A stretch of 64,000 nucleotides of DNA, taken from contig CM019063.1 in the NCBI GenBank assembly GCA_009667805.1, positions 189,045,661 through 189,109,660 of the forward strand, written 5' to 3'. The position numbers and the translations under genes were made by a program. Below, piece by piece: positions 47,388 through 57,671 of the stretch. This stretch comes from Leptobrachium leishanense. Taxonomy: Eukaryota > Chordata > Amphibia > Anura > Megophryidae. The notes beneath the pieces were generated by a model. That model was not told the DNA's origin and did no database searches. It saw only the letters and a list, made by a program, of their open reading frames with translations. Within the stretch, counting starts at the first letter, position 1. Every line of letters begins with the position of its first letter.

Positions 47388-47882
47388 TTAAAAAAAGTCT
47401 GATTTTTTTTAAGTTTGCTTATTTTTTCTGTAACAGCCCTTTTTATTATCATTCATAGGATCTCATATGTAAATTTCAGACATTCTCGCTCAGTAGTTTC
47501 TTTGCAAACAGCGTTTCACTTTTCAATCATTCAAGCAAACTGTTTTGCTAATTTATTCACTTCACTCGTCTGCGGTGTCGGCTTTTTCCGGCGGCTGCGC
47601 TGCGTGTGATTGGCTCCTGCTCAGGTTTTTCCGTGGTTTTCGGTGGGTTAATCCAGATGTTTTTGCGGGTTTTCGGCGTGCATTCGCCGGGTTTTGCGGT
47701 TAGTTTTCGTTAGGGCCTTTCCCTGCAATTCGGGGGCCCTGTGGTGCTTGCTGAATACACCGCAGGGTCACCGAAATGGGATCGGCAAAACAAACCGAAT
47801 TGAAGTGAACGAAAAGTCACCGAACGTGCGGTGACTTTTCGAATCTCTTTGAATTACCCTGATAGAATCCTATGTCTGTTAA

Positions 47883-48315
47883 GGCTAGAGTCAGACGAGC
47901 GCAGTCTGAGCGCACTCTGCGTGCATTTCGGACAGACGTACTGACGGAAGATACTGTAGACACCACACGATCCGTTTTTCTTGACGGATGTAGAAAAAAA
48001 AAGGGAACTATGGGAAATAAAAATAATATGAAAAGCCAGTGTTTGCGTCAAGGTGCTGGATGTCGCAAATGCGCTGCGTCTGACATCTCATCACTCACAC
48101 AGAACGCTTTACGGACGTGGCGCACTCTGCACGTCCATCTAGCGGTTTTACGTTCTTGCCTAACTTGCGTCCGTTTGCCACGTGCGTTGTGCGTGCGCAG
48201 TTCGGCACGGACACACTTAGTGTGTGGGTCTCTATTGCTCATGATTCTATGCTACAACAAACGATAAACTGTGCGGCAACACGGACAGGATCACTGCGTT
48301 CATCGGGCACGGGCC
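47883..48315. mobile_element. Family T MITE, 433 bp
   Basis: GGCTAGAGTCAGACGAGCGC at the left against a weak right end CACGGGCC. Flanks TAA and TTA fit a TWA target as used by PIF/Harbinger. The interior is rich in GCGC and ACGGAC words. Open frames at 47872-48461 are not conserved proteins. Confidence 0.65.
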
Positions 48316-48349
48316 TTAGACCTGTCAAACTGAACTATAGAAAATCAGG

Positions 48350-48566
48350 CCATTTCACTGACACTTCTCTGAATAGATTAAGCATTACTCCTCTTTGGGA
48401 CAATTTAGCTGCCGGCAAACTGCACCGTATATTTCACTGTCAATTCACCAGTATTTGGTGAACTGACAGCTTTCTGAATCAGCGAACTGCCATGAAATTG
48501 CACCGTACGGTGAAATTCACGTTTGGTGCCCTTCGGGGGCAAGTTTGGCGCTCTTTGAATAACCCT
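48350..48566. mobile_element. Family A fragment
   Basis: CATTTCACTGACACTTCTCTG to GCGCTCTTTGAATAACCC. The right terminal repeat is present and the left half is absent. Confidence 0.7.
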
Positions 48567-48843
48567 TTATGTGCCTGAACTTTTATAGTTTGTAACATGG
48601 GGGTAACCCATTCAGTTTGTCCAGCAGTTTTCAAATGTTTTTAAGAAACATGACAAAAATAAAAAAAGAACTATCAGGATGATGCATTGCACCAAAACCA
48701 GAAAAACTCAACAGCAGATAAAATATGACAAGTTATATCAGGTTGTTAAATAAAATGAAACTTGAATTTCTAACATGTTCTGCTTGTTAACCATCGAATC
48801 CCATGGGATTGTGAAATAAAAACTAAAGAACGGAACAAACTGT

Positions 48844-49025
48844 CAGGGTTATTCAGAGAAAGGTGAAAACCAGGAGAACTGGCAGGAGAGGAGAACAATC
48901 TAGACCAAATAGCCAATTTGGAAAGTGAGATAAATGGTAGAATTTTTCTGGTCTGGCTATTTTGACCTAGAATTTTCACTTCTCCAGTCATTCTCCTGGT
49001 TTTCACTTCTCTCTGAATAACCCTG
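48844..49025. mobile_element. mini-A MITE, intact, 182 bp
   Basis: CAGGGTTATTCAGAGAAAGG and CTCTCTGAATAACCCTG with a perfect TGT duplication (48841-48843 and 49026-49028). Nearly the whole element is one palindrome. The same length as 52640-52821. Confidence 0.9.
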
Positions 49026-49028
49026 TGT

Positions 49029-50218
49029 ATGTTACAAGACAAGATACCATGCTTATACATAGAAAAAAAAAAGAATATCTATCCAACAATACATCTAAAA
49101 CAGGATTATTTAAAAAAATGAATTACAATTATATCTGTTATCAATAAAGGTAAAAATGGATAATAAAATTCAAAAATAAATTATACAAGAGTAAGAAAAA
49201 AAAAAGCTAAAATTTGAGTAATCCTGTACTGACATCTGGTGGTTTTATAAAGTGTTGCCCAAACTGACATGACATTTACTTGCTATAGAAATCTCACATA
49301 CTGACATCTGGTGGTTGCAGAAAAGTGTTGCTAGTGTCACCTTGTTATGAAATGTAAATATCAGAAGGAACATTCCAGTCTAAAACAGGGGGAAAGAGGG
49401 AGGATACTGGGTAGAAAAGGGAGAGACAATTACTAACCTGTCACATTCCCCTGATTTCACATTTTTAGCTTGGAGTGTAATAGATTTCAGAGACAATAAA
49501 AATATTGTATAGTTCTCACCTCCTGCAGCCAATCAGATGGGGCACCCTGATCCCCTCAATTATACAACACAAATAGAAATAGAATGGTGCATAGTAGGTA
49601 GTGCTACTACCAGTGGGGTTACCCAGATACAGTTGGGTATCCCCAATCAAGTTTCCAGATCCACTTTTGATCTGGAAAAAAATGGGGAGATGATATATAG
49701 TGTAGTATTTAATACATAAAATGTGTTTAATTAAAAGCAAAAAAACAAACTCACAACTTAAAAGGCACATAACCAAATGTGCATATGTGTATTGGCCGCA
49801 TTGGCCCAAAGAGGCAGAAAAAATAAAGGCAATGCACAAAGAACCAGTTAAAAGTGTTAAGGAAGGGCCTTAAATTTGTCCCTACAAAAACTTACATTGA
49901 GATCTATACAGATATCTGCAACTTTTTAAAAATAACCTTTGCCTGAAATAAATATTTTATTACAAATCCTATAGAAAAAAGAGACTATCCAGCTCTATAA
50001 ACATAGAGAGAAATGGAAGGAATCCACCTTATACTGGAAATCAACACCTTTGAATAGATGATCCTATTAAAACTAGAAAATATAAGAGAAAAAGAAAATT
50101 AAAAATAACCTCACAAAGAAAGAAAGTGAATAAATAAAACAACTAAATGGTGACCTGAACCTTGTAGTAAGCCAGCAGACATGGAGGAGGGGTAGTAGCC
50201 ATGACAAAATTACTCTAA
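49029..50218. other. No gene recognised; one short direct duplication
   Basis: TACTGACATCTGGTGGTT occurs at about 49228 and 49299 with similar flanks, a local duplication of about 70 bp. The rest is AT-rich with no recognisable domain in any frame. Confidence 0.5.
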
Positions 50219-50747
50219 AGGGGTTATTCACAGAGCATGGAAATGTCTCCGACATTTCGGTGCTCTGTCATTCCTTTCAAACCTGTTGCCCACTGCTCCC
50301 CATCCACCAAACATCTACAGCAAACCCGCCGGACAGCCGCCAGACCAAATTTTCCCAAAAAATGCCTAATAGATCTGAAAAAACGAAATAAAGAGACTTT
50401 TTACTGCAAAATAAATTAATAAACGGTTTATTAGATATTGAATAAAAAGGGAATATTTTTAACATTGAAGCCTATAGGGTTTCTTCTGAATAAACCTGCC
50501 AAAGAATACCAACGAACATCAGTGCAGATCGACAACTTTTCACTGCTGTTCGGTGTTCTCTCAATAGATTAAACATTGCTTCTCTATGGGAATTTTACTG
50601 CTGTCGAACAGACACTGTATTTGCTGGAAAAATTTGGCGAACTGCCTGCTCTGTGAATAGCCGAATGGCCAAAAAATGTCACCGTATGGGAAAATTCCCT
50701 GTTCGGCGCTATTTCGGGGCCAGATTGGCTCTTTGTGGATAACCCTG
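50219..50747. mobile_element. Family A deletion derivative, 529 bp
   Basis: Ends AGGGGTTATTCACAGAG and CTCTTTGTGGATAACCCTG, flanked by TAA and TAT. The block TAATAAACGGTTTATTAG and the CATTGAAGCCTATAG segment identify the family in reverse orientation. Confidence 0.8.
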
Positions 50748-50900
50748 TATGAGATAAAAGTATCATGAATGTTAGGGGACAATTGAATTTATAAACAATT
50801 TCCATAGGATTTCACCACGGTAAAGATAAACAACTTTGATTATTATTTGGACAAAGACAATACATTGAGAATCCTCAACAGTAAAGAATGCAGTATTTAA

Positions 50901-51268
50901 CCCCTTAACCACTGGATGGGTGGAGTAGAGGTAACATCACTGCTCTATAACCGTGGAGAAAGACTGTGGAGACACAGGTTCGATCCCGGCAAGAGCACCT
51001 CTCCATTAAGTGTCCTTGGGCAAGGCACCTAACGGTACATTCTTGTCACCCAGGACATACTCGAAAATGAGATAAATCTCAATGAATCCTTCCTGGTAAA
51101 ATCCTTTCTCAAAAAAAAGAAAGCAACAAAATTTCAGTGAAATTTTGCTGCTTTCTTGTTTGGCGAACTTTGGCGATTCAAGTTCGCTGACCCAATTCAA
51201 AAAAATAAAATAACGCAACTGTTCCTTCATAAATGCATTGAATTTAAAGTTCCTTGGTCCTTAAGGGG
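50901..51268. mobile_element. TTAA-flanked element containing a SINE
   Basis: TTAA at 50897-50900 then CCCCTTAACCACTGG, and at the right GGTCCTTAAGGGG then TTAA at 51269-51272. The ends are inverted repeats starting CCCCTTAA. A family A-like scrap with TTTCAGTGAAATTTTGC lies at 51117-51205. Confidence 0.65.
50925..51115 (+). repeat. tRNA-derived SINE with CR1/L2-type tail
   Basis: The head has a B box GGTTCGATCCC at 50977-50987 and the core TGTCCTTGGGCAAGGCACC as in the 7767 SINE. From about 51040 it continues as CACCCAGGACATACTCG and AATGAATCCTTCCTGG, the 3' end of the LINE whose coding remnant lies at 53154-54341. Sharing a tail with a partner LINE is the normal way SINEs are mobilised. 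Confidence 0.78.
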
Positions 51269-51404
51269 TTAAAAACCCTACACCCGCAAATACCAGTATT
51301 TTCATTTCTTTCCAAAAATACATAAAAATTTAACAAATAAAACAATTAGACCAATCATTTTTGGCATTAACTCAGTATTTAACAGGATTTCAGAATATTT
51401 TGAC

Positions 51405-52602
51405 TAGGGATGTGCATGGCTTTTTTTTGTTTCGTTTTTTATCGGGTCGTTTTTTTCATTTTGGATCATTTCGGGCAGTTTTTCTTTCAGTTCGGATCAT
51501 TTCAATTCGGTGATTCGGATCATTTCAGCAATTCGGATCAGTTGGTTTTTCATTTTTTTCTGAGTTATTTTGTTTTCTGAAGTAGATTACTACCAATAGA
51601 ATGAGAGTTTCTTTACTTATTTATTCTTTTAGGATTTTTAAGGCATTTTTGGGTGAAATTTTATGTTTCCTATCTTTTTTTATTGAAACAAGGCTTTTTA
51701 TCCCATAGGTTTCAATGCAGCATATGAATCCGCACACTGCCGGGCAGCACCTCTCTGCAGATCGATTCATTGATACAGATCGATTAATTTTTGATCAGTT
51801 AGTTTTTCGTTTTTTATGAGTTATAATTAATGCAGCATATGAATCCACACACTGCTGGGAAGTTCCTGGCAGTGTGCGGATTCATATGCTGCATTAATTT
51901 TACTGCAGAGAGGCGCTGCAGCATATAAATCCGCACACTGCTGGGCAGCGCCTCTCTGCAGTATAATTAATGCAGCAAGTGAATCCTCACACTGCCGGGA
52001 ACTTCCCAGCAGTGTGTGGATTCATATGCTGCATTAATTATAACTCATAAAAAAGAGAAACTAACTGCTGAAAAAATTAATTGATCCGAATCAATGAATC
52101 GATCTGCAGAGAGGTGCTGCCTGCCCGGTAGTGTGCGGATTCATATGCTGCATTAATTATACTGCAGAGAGGCGCCTCTCAGCAGTATGTGGATTCATAT
52201 GCTGCATTGAAACCTATCGGTTAAAAAGCCTGGTTTCTTCCAAAAAGTTAGGAAACCTAAAATTTCACCCCAAAAAATGCTAAAAAATCCTAAAATAATA
52301 AATAAGTAAAGAAACTTTCTTTCTATTGGTAGTAATCTACTTCCCATTCTTAACTAAGCAATAAAAAACTAAATAATTCATTAAAAAAACGAAAAACCAA
52401 CTGAACCAAATCACCCGAAATGATCAAATCGCCGAAATGATCCGAATCAACGAAATGATCCAAATTAAATCAATCTGAAATTTTGTATCGATCCGAAATT
52501 TTTGGATGGTCTATATTTTGTTTTCGGAAATGCTCCCGAAATACGAAAATGGTGAATTTCGGACGAATTTCAATTCGGAACTAAATGAATTGCACATCTC
52601 TA
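51405..52602. mobile_element. hAT-2 palindromic element, 1198 bp
   Basis: Termini TAGGGATGTGCA and TGCACATCTCTA with a perfect 8-bp duplication ATTTTGAC (51397-51404 and 52603-52610). The arms are inverted almost to the centre, and the middle holds alternating GTGTGCGGATTCATATGC and TGCAGAGAGGCGC blocks. No open frame of note. The ends match 15940-17627 but the interior differs. Confidence 0.92.
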
Positions 52603-52639
52603 ATTTTGACCACTAATTTCAGCCTCTGGTAAACACATA

Positions 52640-52821
52640 CAGGTCTATTCACTAAAAGGTGAAATTCAGGAGAATTGGCAGGAGAAGAGAACAATCTAGA
52701 CCAAATAGTAGATTTGGAAGGTAAGATAAATGGGAGAATTATTCTGGTTTGGCCATTTTAACTTGGATTTTTCACTTCTCCGGTCAATTCTCCAGAGTTC
52801 CACCTTTACTGAATAGACCTG
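52640..52821. mobile_element. mini-A MITE, intact, 182 bp
   Basis: CAGGTCTATTCACTAAAAGG and CTTTACTGAATAGACCTG, flanked by ATA and CTA. The same length and interior as 48844-49025. Confidence 0.85.
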
Positions 52822-52959
52822 CTACTCTTACTTGAGAAACAATGTTCTACAAATTCTGGAATAAATAGAATGGAAGGAAGGATATATCCTATTTTTTATG
52901 CCCTTACCATCTCCCTGTTAACATCTTGGTTGGATTCAGTCCCCAGGTCTTTTGATTTT

Positions 52960-54341
52960 AGATTTATTTATTTATTTATTTATAAAGGATTTTACCAGGA
53001 AGGATACATTGAGATTTCTCTCGTTTTCAAGTATGTCCTGGGTTCAAGAACATTGAATTTTTACAGTTGTTACAGAGATCCAAAGTAATAAAATGCAAGA
53101 TATTAAAAAAACAGCACAAATATACAGATTAATACAGAAAATAAATCTATTCACTATGTTATATGTTTACAGGTGCATTCTGTATTGAGGTATGTTAATA
53201 GGGAGCTCTTAAGTGACTTTAGACTGGGGTAAGATTTGATGGCGTCTGGGAGGTTATTCCATAACTGTGGTGCTCTGTAGGAAAATGAGGATCGAGCCAC
53301 TGTCTTTTTGTATTGTGGTATTGTAAGGTGCAGGTCCTGTATTAGAGGTTATAGGATGAGGGAAGTGCTGGGGGAAGTAGTATATTCAGGTAGGGTGGCA
53401 GCTTCCCAGAAAAGCTCTTAAACACCAGGGTCCACATTACATACTTGGTGCTAACGTTTGCGCTCACCTGAGCATTAACGTTAGCCCAAGTATTTAACGC
53501 AAATTACAATAAATATTAAGTAACCCGTTTGCGTTTGGTACCTTGCGCTTCTCTGCACGAGTTTACTGTACTTTGCGCTCCCTATACTTAACATGGGGAG
53601 CGCAAAGTGTTAATCAGCGTTAGGATTCCAAAGTCCTAACAGTTTAACGTCCGGTTGCGGTTAACAAAAAGTTAACCAGAGCCAGTACTTGGTGTTAACA
53701 CCAGCCAAAAGAATAAAAAAAGTGAGCAGATACTCACCTCCTGTCCCGCGGCGAGGACCGCGGCTCCGTCCACCTCCTCAGTCCGGCGGGAGCAGGTAAA
53801 GACTTGGGGGAAAAAGTCCCCCCAGTCTCCCCCTGCGTATCACTACGCTGACCAGTCGGATCTCGCAAGGCAAGATCCGGCTGGTCATGTGACCGCCGGC
53901 GTCTGCTTCAATGGAGTCCTATGGACTCCATTGAGAAGATGCGTGCAGCTGTGCTTAATGCTGCCGCGCGCATCCTGGGGGTTAACGCCCGCAAACAAGG
54001 CAGGCAGCATTTTTTGCGCCTGCATTGTAATCTAGCGTTAAAACATGGGCGCAACGGAAAAACTGCGGGCAGAGTTTCTCCTCCCTAGCGCCTGCGTTTT
54101 AACGCTAGGAATGTAATGTGGCCCAAAGTTGGAAAGGTGAAGGGTGCATCTAGATTCCAGCGATGGCCAGTTAGTTCTTTTAACATGTCGCAATGGTGGG
54201 TCATGTAGTTACATTGTAGCACAAAGCAGCAGAATGAGTTATACAATGTAGTAAGTTTCTGAAGGTGAGTTTGCGGGGCAGCTGCATACACTACATTGAG
54301 ATTAGACCGCTTTCTGTACTTCTTTATCACAGTCAGGTCAG
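52960..54341 (-). pseudogene. CR1/L2-type LINE: reverse transcriptase C-terminus and 3' end, split by a MITE
   Basis: On the minus strand 54341-54125 encodes a segment with LQKLTTLYNS and HHCDMLKEL, matching the place of the LQ..N.A...H..LKELHW motif after the catalytic domain of CR1/L2/Rex-type reverse transcriptases. The frame resumes at 53427 and ends at 53154-53156 with YRAPQLWNNLPDAIKS and SLKSLKSSLLTYL, the usual C-terminus of this class. The 3' UTR ends at 52963 with the ATAAATAAAT tail found scattered in this window. The copy is 5'-truncated and interrupted by 53428-54124, hence dead. Confidence 0.82.
53428..54124. mobile_element. Family C MITE, 697 bp, inside LINE coding sequence
   Basis: GGGTCCACATTACATACTTGG and, reversed, GGGCCACATTACATTCCTAG are terminal inverted repeats. 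The interior has the block CTCCTGTCCCGCGGCGAGG and a GATCTCGCAAGGCAAGATC palindrome. Target duplication is not evident. Confidence 0.82.
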
Positions 54342-55152
54342 CTTGCTCTTCTCTTATTTACTGTTATCGCCAACGGTGTTAGGCCAATATAACCTTGTTC
54401 ACTGGTGGGGCACTGCCTGAACCTACCCAATAGATGAGTCTTCACTAAACCGTTTTCTGTGAAACATTTCCCACTGGGTGGAATTTTTTTTATTTTATAA
54501 TTGTAGCTAAATCAGAGATTTTCTGAAGCTAGAGAGAGCTGGGAAATATAAACACCTCTCACAAACAATGGTAAGTTATTTTATAAATTATAAGGACAAA
54601 GCTATTTGTTACTTTTAATAGCATTAGGAGAAAAAAAAATCATGTCTAACAATCTTTAGCCCCCCTTTCTTCTCTCGGTCTCTCACTTTTAGCTCTACAC
54701 GTATACACTGCTAGACAAAATGAGTGTAGCATATACAAATGAAATTGTAATGACATCTGGGCCTCTTTAACATCAAATACCCACTTTGCTATGTGTATAT
54801 ATTAGGGCAGTACTGTTTATAAGATAAAAGGTTTTCGAACATTATTAGGAGGAGGAGTTGACCTCAATGAGAAGACCTAATGGGTCTGTGTTTATCCTAG
54901 CCCTGAAGAGATGGAAGATATTTGCCTTAATCTGCTCACAGTCATTAACCTTTCTATTGCCGAATGGGAAATTCACTTTTTTAATCTAGAGAGGGTTAAA
55001 ATTGAGGCATTTATATCCTTTATATAGGATTTTCCGTACACAACACTTGTGTGTATTGGCTATGGGCCTGTCCGGTAGTTGCTCTGCCCAAGATTAGTAG
55101 GAGTTGTGTACGCTATATGGAGGAAGCCAGAGGTCTAGTCCTAAAAAAAATC
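54342..55152. other. No gene or named repeat recognised
   Basis: AT-rich sequence. No conserved frame. Confidence 0.5.
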
Positions 55153-55946
55153 AAAGGGGTTATTACAAAAGCACTGAAATTTCTGTGAAATATTGGTGCT
55201 TTTTCGTTCAGGGCACTTCAGTGCACTTCGGCAGTTTCATTTCGCCGACCCCATGATGAATTTACTTTTCACCGCAAGGTCCGCAAAGTACAGCAGACAG
55301 TGAGCTGATGAAGACCGCCGCCAACCGCCAAAAAGAACGCCAAACTGAGCTCCGATGACTGTCGATCAAACCAACAAAAAGAAAAAAAAAGGAACTCTGC
55401 TACTCTTTTAAAAGGTGTTTTTTTCCAATAAAAATGTATTAAAATGTGTGTAAATAATAAAAAAGGTTCTATAGTAGAGGTCTGTTACAGAATAAAAAAA
55501 ACCCACTTTTTATAAAAATTCAATTTCGTCTGAAAAATGCGAAAAATACATCAAAATGTTCCAAGAAATAAATTAATTAAAAGACGGTTTGCTGAAAATG
55601 AAAAGAATAAACAGTTGAATAAAAATTTGAAATAAGAATGATAATATTTTTTTACGTTGAATCCTATGGGGTTCGCCTGTTTATACCTGTTGAACTGAAT
55701 CACCGATAATCATGGCATTGCACTGACACTTCGGTGCAGTTCGGCATTGTCTGAATAGATTAACCATTACTTCTCTATGGGCCAATTTAGCTGCCGGCGA
55801 ACTGCACCGTATTTCACTGTCAATTCGTCAGTATTTGGCGAATGGACAGCTTTCTGAATCAACAAACTGCCACGAAATTGCACCACACGGTGAGATTCAC
55901 GTTCGGTGCCCTTTGGGGGTAAGTTTGACGATTTTTGAATAACCCT
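55153..55946. mobile_element. Family A element, about 794 bp
   Basis: The left end AAGGGGTTATTACAAAAG and right end TTTTTGAATAACCC enclose the family interior in reverse orientation (CTGTTACAGAATAAAAA and CGTTGAATCCTATGGGG). Confidence 0.72.
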
Positions 55947-56232
55947 TTATGTGCCTCAACTATTATAATTTGTGACATTTCGGTGCAGTTCGGCGTTCTC
56001 TGAATAGATTAACCATTACTTCTCAATGGGGCAATTTCGCTGCCACCGAAGATTTCTGAATTGTAGCGATTGACGGCAAGCTGCACCGTATTTCGCTGTC
56101 ATTTCACCAGTATTTGGAAAATTTATGTCTTTCTGAATAGACGAACTGCCACAAAATTGCATCATACGGTGAATTCACTGTTCGTTGAAATTCGGTGGCA
56201 AGTTTATCACTTATTGAATAACCCTTTAAATG
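55947..56232. mobile_element. Extra family A right half
   Basis: TTTCGGTGCAGTTCGGCGTTC to CACTTATTGAATAACCC repeats the right part of the neighbouring copy with about 15-20 percent change by eye. Tandem duplication of the end or a second, broken copy. Confidence 0.6.
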
Positions 56233-56397
56233 TGGGAAGTTTTCAATAGTTCTGGTCCTCATTTAACCATTGACATGTTGCACTTAACGCACCAATCTAC
56301 ATGCATATTTGATAGAAATGTTTAAAATTAAGATATATTGGATTTTAAGGAATCGTTATGATGATTGTAACAAATATCATATTTTCTAGTGATTTAA

Positions 56398-57631
56398 CCC
56401 TTTCGCTGCTGAGGCTTTTCCCGCCTCTGTGCTGAGCTCATTTTTACCGATTTTGCTCATCATGTTTAAACGTGTTTTTAAGGCTTATTTTAGTATATGA
56501 CCCAGACATATTATATATCGTTCTTTCCGACAGACTCGGCAGATTCATAATATGTCATTATTATATGTATACGTCATGACCTGTCTGTTTATTATAACAA
56601 AAAATGCAATAAAATATGAATTTTCAATAATTTACAACGTGTAAAGTGTTTTTTTTTCACATTTTAAGATGCGAGCAATTGCGGTTATATTTTGTATGGG
56701 GTGCGCTTGTTAAAAAAATTAGAGATGGGGTCTCATTACATTTTTTTTGGGGAAAATTACGCGATTTTTAACAAACGCACCGCATACAAAAATTGTTAGT
56801 GCAGCATCATTGTTCACATTATAATTGAAATGGGAACAATATTGCTGCATTAACGAACCAAAAAAAAGAAGAAAAAAACGTGTTCATTTTCTTTTATAAT
56901 TTGTTTTTTAAATATTTTTTTATTTTTATTTTTTATTTATTTATTTTTTTAGAACTTTTTTATACTCATGTTTGGTATTGTTGGAACGGCCATGCTCTGG
57001 CCGATCCAACAATACCAAACATTAACCCCTAACTGCCATGGATCGGGAGATAGGGGGTTCATTGGAACCCCCTCTCTCCACCATTGGTGGCAGTTAGGGG
57101 TTAACTCCAGGACTGGCGTCATCGTGCTATGCACGATGTCGCCAGTCCTCAGGGGGCATTCCCGGAAGCTTGGCTGACATCCAAGATGTCGGCCAGCTCC
57201 GGGAAAGGATCACGAACCGGCGCTTTTCGGCGCCGATTCGTGATCCGGCCCCCATGGGGTTAATGCCAGGTACCATTTGGAAGGGCAGGCTGTGCCCTTC
57301 CAAACGGTGCTTGGGTTAACCCCCTGCACGCCGCCGATTGGGAGGGAGAGAGGTCCGAAGGACCCCCCCTCCCTTTCAGGCGCCTCCTCCGCACATTCGG
57401 GGGGCGCCTGAATTAGGTGTCATCGCGCCCCCGCGATGACAACTAATTACTCCGGCGGCGGTTCCGGGTGCTGGGCTGACATCGAGGATGTCAGCCCGCA
57501 CCGGGGGGGCCAGCGATCGGCCTGAACCCGGCCGAACGCTGGCCCCAAAGAGAGGACGCGCTCAGCGCGTCCACCGCATGGAACGCTACCTGCGGTTGGA
57601 CACGCTGAGCACGTCCTTAGCAATGAAGTGG
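56398..57631. mobile_element. PB-type TTAA element, second complete copy, 1234 bp
   Basis: TTAA at 56394-56397 and 57632-57635. Ends CCCTTTCGCTGCTGAGG and (reversed) CCACTTCATTGCTAAGG. It is collinear with 46331-47387 but has an extra T-rich stretch and a long hairpin at 56969-57020. No transposase. Confidence 0.87.
56969..57620. repeat. Array of GC-rich hairpins in PB copy 2
   Basis: A stem GTTTGGTATTGTTGGA/TCCAACAATACCAAAC with GGCC/GGCC inside (56969-57020) is present only here. Then follow the same hairpins as in copy 1: CTGGCGTCATCGTGC (57113), GACATC-caa-GATGTC (57176), GATCACGAA..TTCGTGATC (57208-57245), GGTCCGAAGGACC (57351), GTCATCGCG..CGCGATGAC (57420), GCTGACATC-gag-GATGTCAGC (57475). 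Confidence 0.88.
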
Positions 57632-57671
57632 TTAATAAGGAAACATATGATTGGAACCTAATATAAACTCA

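Larger units (their letters stand above)
45967..47861. mobile_element. Family A element with nested PB element
   Basis: Ends CAGGGTAATTCAAAGAGA and TCTCTTTGAATTACCCTG are perfect inverted repeats of 17-18 bp. The flanks ATT and ATA match at two of three. Subtracting the PB insertion leaves 834 bp. A GGGGGCCCTG block and CGAAAAGTCACCGAACG lie in the right half. Confidence 0.87.

Noticed and set aside
54781..55100. Possible exon near CCTAATGGGTCTGTG
   Set aside because: No long frame, no consistent splice signals with neighbours, and no recognisable peptide.
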